This document shows, piece by piece, positions 57,701 through 64,000 of a stretch of DNA of 64,000 bases. The notes under the pieces were generated by a model that searched no databases, was not told the DNA's origin, and saw nothing but the letters and a program-made list of their open reading frames with translations. The DNA is taken from the NCBI GenBank assembly GCA_018806985.1, contig JADANN010000402.1, positions 620,001-684,000 of the forward strand, written 5' to 3'. How positions within the stretch are numbered: the stretch's first letter is position 1; each line of letters opens with the position of its first letter. This DNA is from Angiostrongylus vasorum (lineage: Eukaryota; Nematoda; Chromadorea; Rhabditida; Metastrongylidae). The translations under genes and the position numbers were made by a program.

Positions 57701-60438
57701 TTGCTGTTAAGATTTCTTAGTAATTTTGTTTTCGTTAAAGACCACGAAATCCACAGTGGGTTCTTCCAGAAAGCAATAACTTCGGAAGTTTGAGAAGATA
57801 GGAGACACTCTGTTTCATAAATTCCCACTTGTACGATGCAGGGATAATGGACGCTTTCAATTTAACACCGATATTGCTCAACGTATAGCAAATTTTTATT
57901 AGTAGAATAGAAGACGATCAGAATCTAAAGAATTCTTCTGTAAAGAAAGAAACTTTTTTTCTTGTTTTTTCTTTGTTTTTGTATGACCTGTCCTCGCATC
58001 TACTGTGCGGATTGCAGCACTTCTCACATTTGATTCGTCTCCTCGCATCGTCATCGCATTGTCCACGAAGCCTTTCCAAGTTCTACGTGTGGCTTAAGTT
58101 ACTGCTTGTGGATTTCCATTTCATCGTGAATGTCGTAGATTGCTGGTCGAGCATTTCTCCCTGGAGTCCTCAGATAGCCGGGCTGGAGCGTTCCCAATTA
58201 GATTACAGAGAGTGATTTTTCCCCGATAAGTCCGGTTGCAATTTCCTGACCACGGAGGGAGAAGCTTAGTCGCCCCGGAGCGTAATCGAACTAGTACGTG
58301 CTCGTGATGAGGAACATCACTACCACTGTTCTATCCGTTCCGAAACTTGCTTAGCCTTCTAAAATAACATCCTGGTTATGTGATTTTAGAAATCGCATAT
58401 TTTTCTGATTGTTTTCGTTGATTGATTGATTCATTGTTAAGTTGTTGCTTTGTTAAGCTGAGCCGCTGCAATCCGGATTACCTTTGGAGTTTTAAAATTT
58501 TTAATCACACCAGTGGGTGAAAATGGCTTTAAACGTAAAATGACATTGCTGGAAAATCGTATTTATTCCTAATTAGATGGAGTAAAGTGTTTTCTACAAA
58601 TCTGCTAAGTCTCGTACTTCTGTGATGAGAAAATTACGAAACTTTGTGGAAAACTCGGATTTGTACTGTAAATGTTAAAAGGATACAATTCATGAGGTGA
58701 GTCTGATTTGTAATGATGTGCTGCAACAGTGATTCTTAATTCTTTAGTAATGCAATGAAAACGATTATGTCTTTTGACAAACCACCTTAGCCAACAAATT
58801 GATAAGATATGGACGAGTTCTCAATAAATCCATGAGCCTCAAAAGATGATTGAAAGGTTTTTGAGTGGGTGTCGAACGAGTGACTGATTTGCACCCAGTC
58901 AGTTGCTTGTCATTACGGAACAATAAGCATGTCATATTTTTCTTCGTTTTTGTTTGTGTGGGAAAATGAAAGAAAACTTTCAATTACGTGTTTCTTTCAT
59001 CTGACCGATTTGAACGATGTATGCAGCAAAAACTAGCCTTTGTCATTTTCAGTTTTGTCAATGTTTCAGATTTTTCCATCTTCCTTGGCGCTAAATGGTG
59101 CATGTCTTATCGGACGCCTTAAAAAACCTTAACACTTATTGCTATGAAAGGACGACACGAATACGTGACTCTCTTTCACCCGCAAGTAAGTTTTTCATTA
59201 TTGAAAGGAATGACGTCCCTTCTAGGAACGATTTGGCAGAGACGTCTACGGTATCTTTACCTTAGTGACGAACCCAGTAGTGTGTAAATTAATTTGTTTG
59301 AAAAGAAAACATGAATTTTCGTTTTTAGCTAGATATCTTCTTATATTTCGAGTATTATGTTCGGTAAATAGAAAACCAATAACTCGTTGATTGTTGTGGT
59401 GACACCTAAGCCAGCATTTGGATACTTAGTGAACAATTGGATGGCCCATCTTCAATAATTGTGCGGGCCTCAGCATAATTTTTCGTTTTTTCGGAGTTTT
59501 GCTGGTCTAGCTATTGTGGTTCCCTGAAATCCCGTGGTCAGCCTGGCCAAAGTCTGCCCCCAAGTCTTCACCACCACTAGAAGTCACCGGCATTTGTGGA
59601 TCACAGAGAGATTTGCCACCATGCGACTAGTTTCATGCCTAGACGGTGCTGGATCCTGGTATTGGATTACTCTCAGGTAGGCTTCCTGGTGGAAACGCCG
59701 GACCCGTTCTCACCTTGGGAGACCCTGTTGGATGGATGAATCCCTCGCCTTAAATCGCACCCCTGACACCCAGGAACACCTTCCAGTCACGAGGAGGCGG
59801 TAGACCGTTGGGAGGAGCCAGCGTTTAATAATCACAATTCATTTTTGTCTCTAATTTTGTTCACCATAGTAAGACTTGACCACACTAAGGCTCATATTTA
59901 GGACAGTCATCAAATTCATCTTCTCCAAGCACGATTCCCTCACCACCTACAATGCCGGCAAATGATTTCGACGAATCTGTTATTGAAGACCCAACACCGA
60001 ATCACAGAGGTAGTACTATTGGCAAATATTTGCCAACATTTCTTTTGCATGACCATTCTTTCTGTTAAATTAATGATTTAACAGATGCGTGACCACTGTT
60101 GAATTTGCGAAGGTGGAATAAAGTGGTAAACTCTCTCGCGATTTAATCAGGGCAGCGTTGGCTTTTTCCGCAATAAAAGAAAAAAAATTTTAATAGATTG
60201 AGAAGCCATTATGTCAGACAACCTTTACCTGACGATACTTGCAATAATATTTTGCCTTTATGACCTGTGTCATTCCTCTTCCTTCCGCCTCTTCTTATCT
60301 CCTTAATTATCGAAATTGATCAGTACACAACAGTGAGGGGGTTCAGACGTTCTCGTCAACGCCATCTCAATAGCATCGTCCTTTTCATACGAGATCTTTT
60401 CCACAAGTTTTTCTTCGCTCGAGGTCCCACGAGACTGA
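54767..60438 (+). CDS. Unidentified multi-exon gene with Ser/Pro-rich C-terminal region (model incomplete)
   Basis: 5' exons: 54767-54904 (starts MHRIWIKVLKAQTLLRSKLQ) and 54954-55147 (LNFAEDRPVSRK, SVNPFVPATSLG, hydrophobic TTLLSRLLTAVILPFCF), joined in phase 0 and leaving in phase 2. 3' exons: 59070-59185, 59226-59279, 59902-60009, 60347-60438, which agree in phase with one another. They encode LNGACLIGRLKNLNTYCY, ERTTRIRDSLSPA, RTIWQRRLRYLYLSDEPSR, QSSNSSSPSTIPSPPTMPAN, DFDESVIEDPTPNHRG and VLVNAISIASSFSYEIF ending VPRD-TGA. Exon 59070 needs one A removed from the AAAAAA run at about 59122 to stay open. The link between the 5' and 3' groups is not established (a phase 2 exon end versus a phase 0 start), so an exon is missing or these are two genes. 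AATAAA follows at 60473. Family not recognised. Confidence 0.5.
55630..55657 (+). ncRNA. Hammerhead-like core, variant
   Basis: CTGAGCGA, GGCGAAAGCGCC (4-bp GGCG/CGCC stem, AAAG loop), GAAACGTC. The GAAA box and GUC are exact, but CUGANGA has an extra C. It is followed by AACAACGACAACGACAACG repeats. The 5' flank differs from the Penelope-linked copies. Confidence 0.3.
55960..57100 (-). pseudogene. Mariner transposase, best-preserved copy (irritans/bandit-like)
   Basis: The minus strand reads, in order: FYKFKLGRSAAATTRNINEV (about 56965-56905), FGDLHLEDKEGRGRPSK and LGDDELKALVEANMRTTVED (about 56860-56760), then QLNGWIAIRL region (cf. AQWLDRDQ), GTIIAEKY, AILLNDNARPHVVK (about 56300) and LPHAPYSSDFSPTDCH (about 56195). 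N-terminal HTH, the DNARPH aspartate and the third catalytic Asp (SSD) are visible, so the D,D34D layout is mostly recognisable. At least five frame or stop defects make it inactive. A mariner named bandit is known from the hookworm Ancylostoma caninum. Identity with it is untested. Confidence 0.82.
57125..57318 (+). repeat. SINE family C copy, left part (split by SINE A)
   Basis: CCTGTTGACGGATGACTGTG, GCCTCGATGGTGCAGTTGGC and AATCGAGAATTCAAAGC are the divergent family C order. It continues at 57587-57690 after the inserted SINE A. Confidence 0.7.
57319..57578 (-). repeat. SINE family A copy nested in SINE C
   Basis: An 8-bp direct repeat TTGTGTTT (57311-57318 and 57579-57586) brackets a well-preserved family A copy: CATGCATTCGACTTCATTGA, ATTTACAATGACTCGCGGTG, GTCTGGTACCAATTTGC and GGGGATCGATTCCACGTGTG. 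Family C resumes directly afterwards, so A inserted into C. Confidence 0.9.
57587..57690 (+). repeat. SINE family C copy, right part
   Basis: CACATAATACCCTACCATGA, AAAGCAATAGGCAGTCATTC and GATGCTGAGATATTTACAAA complete the family C copy interrupted at 57318. Confidence 0.75.
57691..59069. other. Presumed intron, one SINE A remnant
   Basis: AT-rich sequence. A degenerate SINE A head (58215-58345, minus) reads GATAAGTCCGGTTGCAATTT and AGCGTAATCGAACTAGTACG. The open frame at 57973-58215 has no domain. Confidence 0.4.
59435..59820 (-). repeat. SINE family B copy
   Basis: ATTGGATGGCCCATCTTCAA, AGCATAATTTTTCGTTTTTT, TCTAGCTATTGTGGTTCCCT and GTAGACCGTTGGGAGGAGCC: reverse complement of the 12165-12555 copy, almost full length. 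It lies in an intron of the 54767-60438 gene. Confidence 0.85.
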
Positions 60439-60759
60439 TCGGCGGCGTGAAGAATTATATTAGATTTTTTTAAATAAAATGTAATCATCAAGGATGAAAA
60501 TGGCTGTCAACGTAGCAATAATATTAAGTAGTGCTGATAATGGGGTTACAGATGCGAAAACCCCATGGATCATCAACTGAGTCGAACGGATATAATTAAA
60601 GTCTGCACTCGATTCTACCATATCACATCCTTATTGAATTGCTTCACTCCACACTAGAATCATAGTGAGTGCTACAACCTAACCGTAGAATTTTCGACAA
60701 AGATCTTACCATAATTTCATTGGGCTGTTTGAAATTTGTGTCAATGTCAGTGATATACA
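60439..60759. other. 3' flank of the preceding gene
   Basis: It contains AATAAA at 60473-60478. No exon is seen. Confidence 0.4.
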
Positions 60760-61040
60760 CAGGCGTGTTTAGCGCAGTGGTTAGAAATCCACTGCAGTAC
60801 ACACATGACCATTCGAACCCGACACCTTAACTCACCAAGCTCTCTTTCATTCCTGGGTCGACAAGTTTTCACCATACTTGTCTAAGAGGTTAGCAGCACT
60901 GATTGGATGCATCGGTTCATTACTACGAGCCGTTGCACAAGCCGGATATGCACTGAATAACATCCAATGATGTTTGATAAAAGCAAATGCATGGGACATC
61001 CTTCAGAGGTTGGTCAACGCCAAGAATTCTACCTTTTATC
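60760..61040 (+). repeat. SINE family A copy, head first with intact box A and box B
   Basis: CGTGTTTAGCGCAGTGGTTA (box A) and GACCATTCGAACCCGACACC (box B) lie about 40 nt apart, as in a tRNA gene. The family body (CTTGTCTAAGAGGTTAGCAG, GGATATGCACTGAATAACAT) and tail (GAGGTTGGTCAACGCCAAG) follow. It is divergent from the common subfamily. Confidence 0.8.
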
Positions 61041-61779
61041 GTTTTGTTGTCACCGATATACATGACTCTCGATTCCTTGTTCACTGATGTTTGAGCTGCG
61101 GCATTGGACAGTAACTGTCTATCACTTTCTTTGGCATTCCGTTTGAAGCGACCAACTTTATTGGTCTCAGAGGATTGTACTGTAGTAATTTCACTACCTA
61201 CAGCATAAGTTTCTACTGATCTCGCCACAAATCAAAGGTTTGGTATTTATCGTGAACTGTTTCGGAGTTGTTCCAATACCGTCATGCACTGCTCGTCTAT
61301 CTAAGGATTACTCAATCCGAAATTACCCTAGCCTTAAAATAAATTTTACACTAAATTATTAGTGTGATCGTAGTTGGCTGTGCTAGATACATACTCGTGA
61401 GCTTGAAAGAGAAATTTTCGAGTAACTTTTGCGTTAACTTACTTGTAACGTTTTCCGAATCGTCCTTTTTTGAGCTGACACGAGGTTGTTAACATGCATT
61501 TTGATCTTCGTTGGCTAATCTTTTGATGTATTAGCATTCTGCAGAGCATATATACATAGCCGTATCCTTTCGCTGAATAATCATGTATTCTAATAAAAAA
61601 CCTAATTTGTAAGCCAAACCGAATATTTCCCTGTTGAAAAGGGGTGATCAATTCCTTTCTAAAAGTTGTGAATACCTGCATATGCTCCACATACGACGAC
61701 AGGGGAAATTCACCCAGATCTAAAAATTAACCTAGGATAAAGCGTTAAATCACTTGTAATAGTGAGCCATTCGTGCTTT
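61041..61779. other. No gene seen
   Basis: AT-rich sequence. Around 61445-61500 the minus strand has a badly degraded hammerhead-like string (CAGCTCAAAAAAGGACGATT then CGGAAAACGTT) on the 3' side of the Penelope fragment, too poor to call. Confidence 0.3.
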
Positions 61780-62330
61780 CGTGATTAGTCATCGGATTTC
61801 TGAAGTTTCTCCAAATTGCCTCAAGGGTTTTGCACATGGATTTTCTTTTTGATTCCTGTCCCAGGATCGTGGCTGCCTCTTCAAAATCGTTACCTTTGTG
61901 TTCTTGTGCAGTGTGTGTAACTCGAGCAGTACTTTGCTTGTTTTCGAACTCTTCACCAAGGTGTTCTTCTATGCCGACCCAAGGTGCTCTACCCGTTCGT
62001 GAATATAGTCATCACCACATGTCGTAAAAGAGATCAGGCATATTTTACCTGAACTCGTGCAATCTCTGGCGTTGCCATTAGGGCAAGTGACGATATCTTC
62101 TGTTCTATATAGACGGTCGTATGGGCGATCCTCAAACAACTGAGGATGTCGAGTGATCGTTTGAAGCTCAATAGCTGGGACAGAATTCTCTCGACCACTA
62201 TTACTTAGGAACCTCTTAACAGCGGAGCTTATTTGGCCCGATATGAAGAAGCCTGGCTCTCCTCTAGACCTAGTCTCCATGGGTGCTCCTTCGTAGATAT
62301 TCGAGACGGCTATCCCCCATTCCAGGCATG
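61780..62330 (-). mobile_element. Penelope-like element fragment (RT-EN linker and endonuclease)
   Basis: The minus strand reads ISGQISSAVKRFLSNSGREN, LFEDRPYDRLYRTEDIVTCP, NGNARDCTSSGKICLISFTT, CGDDYIHERVEHLGS and, in later frames, LEAIWRNFRNPM. This is the SAVKR linker, the paired-Cys region and the GIY-YIG endonuclease, with EYIGETGR degraded to DDYIHERVE. It is a different, older copy than those at 33-34.5 kb. Confidence 0.75.
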
Positions 62331-62674
62331 TAGTCAGTCACTTTCTTTCATGTTCTCTTGCGTTTGCGCCTATCGTTGTTCTGTACATGTTGACGACAAA
62401 TGCTCTTTTCGTGTATGATTGATGAGAAGAGAGTTATTGCATTCCTAGATTTTTTATTGTTTGCTTCTTAATACTACTTTATGGGGTAACTTCTTTCAGA
62501 GAGGTGTTTTTAAACCTCATCTCATGTGAACCGCATACGAGTGGTCTTACATTCAAAAAAAAGAACACTGTCGATACTTAACAGGAGAACATTTGGTTCG
62601 GTTTACAAATGAGTGTTTTATAACTGCAGAAAAATTCACCGAATAATAGAGGTAAGATTATAAAGGTTTAGGCT

Positions 62675-62702
62675 CTGAAGAAGGGGAATTTGTCGAAACG
62701 TC
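62675..62702 (+). ncRNA. Hammerhead-ribozyme-like core (candidate)
   Basis: CTGAAGA, AGGGGAATTTGTC, GAAACGTC, preceded by TTAGGCT. Both conserved boxes and GUC are exact, but stem II is weak. It lies on the opposite strand to the Penelope fragment 350 bp to its left. Confidence 0.4.
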
Positions 62703-62789
62703 AACCATCGAGGAATAAAATGCTTGATAGCAAGGTTCGTATTACTCAAAAGAGGAGAGCTCGTAAAATCTGTTTGTGCAAAAAGGACA

Positions 62790-63068
62790 AAGGATAAAGC
62801 TCTTGGTGTTGATCAATCCCTGAGGGAAGCTCATGCATTCGCATTCGATTTCACTGGGCATCGTTGGAGGTGATTGAATTTACATCTGGGCTTTTACAAT
62901 GATTGGCGGTGGCCTACCGATGTATTGAACCAGTGCTGCTATCCTCCCAGACAAGTCTGGTATCAGCCCAGCGGCTCCCAAGGGATGGGAGGCTTGGTGA
63001 GCCTTGGGCTTGGGAATCGATCCCACATGTATTACAGGGCGCCTACGACCACTGCGCCAAACGGGTCC
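62790..63068 (-). repeat. SINE family A copy
   Basis: AAAGCTCTTGGTGTTGATCA, GGCCTACCGATGTATTGAAC, CAAGTCTGGTATCAGCCCAG, GGGAATCGATCCCACATG and CGCCTACGACCACTGCGCCA. Well preserved. Confidence 0.88.
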
Positions 63069-63834
63069 TCTTCTATTTGTGTAGTTCTCCAAAAATATGG
63101 GTAAGTCCGACTATTTAGGGCGACATGTTGGCTTAGAATATCGTTCTGAATCAAAAAAATGAAGGACATTGCAAACTCATCCAGCTAGAGCAATTCCCCA
63201 CTTTTCTGGACATACTGGAAGATAGGATCAGACACAGAGTCGAAAAAGTGTAAATGAAAGCAGATTTTCTTCGCTTTCTTTTTCGTTTGTCTTCAGTTAA
63301 TTTGCACTCTTCCCACTCTGCTTATTTTCTCCACCTTACCCGCAGTGCTACGTTATCAGTGATGTTCACTTCTTGTCTTGCACCTGATTTCTAGTTCAGC
63401 TTGCTTCCGCTTATGATTATTCTGCTAAAAAAACATTAAAAAACTATATTCCAGTCCCGTGGAAGACCTTTTCATGTTGTTTTTGTGTTGCGGTTACGAA
63501 AATATTTGGCTAAGTGGAGTATCTATCAGTTTGATTCTCTACTGGCTTTGAAAAAAAGCTAGTTCCGCCGAAACGTTAGCTAAGGTTGGCGTGAAATAAT
63601 TATTGTGCTAGCACATGTTGAAAACATAAGGTTACTTCATGTATCAAAACGGAAGTTGGTGGAAAGTAGGTCTTATTGCATGCCACACTTTTGTGATGCC
63701 GCACAGCTTTATTATACGATTGCCTTACACTCTAACGCAAAACATAAAGACTGTAAAGTGTGCAGTAACTCTTAGCTTTTACCTTTTCCTGGTAAACGGA
63801 TCTTCTGCAAACCTCAGAATTAATGATTGAAAAA
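63069..63834. other. No gene seen
   Basis: It contains a degenerate hammerhead-like core at about 63547-63578 (GAAACGTTAGCTAAGG end) preceded by a GGCTAAGTGGAGTATC-type sequence shared with 15310 and 17455. No exon was recognised. Confidence 0.35.
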
Positions 63835-64000
63835 GATAGAGGATAAAGCTTTCGGCGTTGATCAATCCCTGAGGGATGCCCGATGTATTCGACTTCATTA
63901 AACATCGTTTGGAGGTGATTGAATGCGTATCTGGCCTTTACAATGACTCGCGGTGGCCTAACGCTGTATCGAGCCAGTGCTGCTATCCTCCCAGAGAAGT
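63835..64000 (-). repeat. SINE family A copy, cut by the window edge
   Basis: AAAGCTTTCGGCGTTGATCA, CGTTTGGAGGTGATTGAATG, CTTTACAATGACTCGCGGTG and CTGCTATCCTCCCAGAGAAG. The tRNA-like head lies beyond the end of the window. Confidence 0.88.

Noticed and set aside
60765..60830. Possible tRNA gene with good A and B boxes
   Set aside because: No full cloverleaf could be drawn, and the sequence continues into the SINE A body, so it is the head of a SINE.

Overview
This is eukaryotic DNA from a nematode, most likely a strongylid (clade V) parasite such as a hookworm. The evidence is short exons with GT-AG introns, genes whose best recalled relatives are nematode or metazoan, and heavy interspersed repeats (RTE, mariner, Penelope-like and tRNA-derived SINEs). 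No bacterial or viral gene organisation is present. Host assignment is inference.

Left end (1-13.4 kb) is the gene-rich part. It begins with the tail of a membrane protein, then an EVI1/PRDM-type zinc-finger gene (egl-43-like, + strand, with single-base frame disruptions). Four minus-strand genes follow: thymidylate kinase (3.5-8.2 kb), the mitochondrial ATP synthase f subunit (8.35-9.9 kb), an unrecognised small membrane protein (10.6-11.2 kb) and a kappa-class glutathione S-transferase (11.8-13.4 kb). From memory, egl-43, thymidylate kinase and ATP synthase f are all on C. elegans cosmid R53, so this looks like conserved microsynteny. The four same-strand genes may be an operon.

Middle (13.4-37 kb) is mostly repeats: SINEs, a dead mariner, a fold-back element, an RTE retrotransposon with target-site duplications (20.2-23.6 kb), an older RTE fragment, and two Penelope-like element 3' ends lying head to head (33.2-34.5 kb). 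Each Penelope remnant is followed by a hammerhead-ribozyme-like core. Similar cores occur at several other places in the window.

Right part (37-46.2 kb) holds a ten-exon gene for a 493-residue polytopic membrane protein that I do not recognise. All ten exons agree in phase. One intron carries a (CATA)n array of more than 900 bp. Just downstream are two exons resembling a second copy of the same family, followed by a complete RTE element with a perfect 13-bp target-site duplication, an inverted truncated RTE copy and a SINE palindrome.

The last part (51.7-64 kb) has a lone terminal exon, two degenerate mariners, a multi-exon gene with a Ser/Pro-rich C-terminal region (54.8-60.4 kb, incomplete model), more SINEs and a third Penelope-like fragment. 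Exon models were built by eye from splice signals, phase and similarity recalled from known families. No alignment or database search was run.
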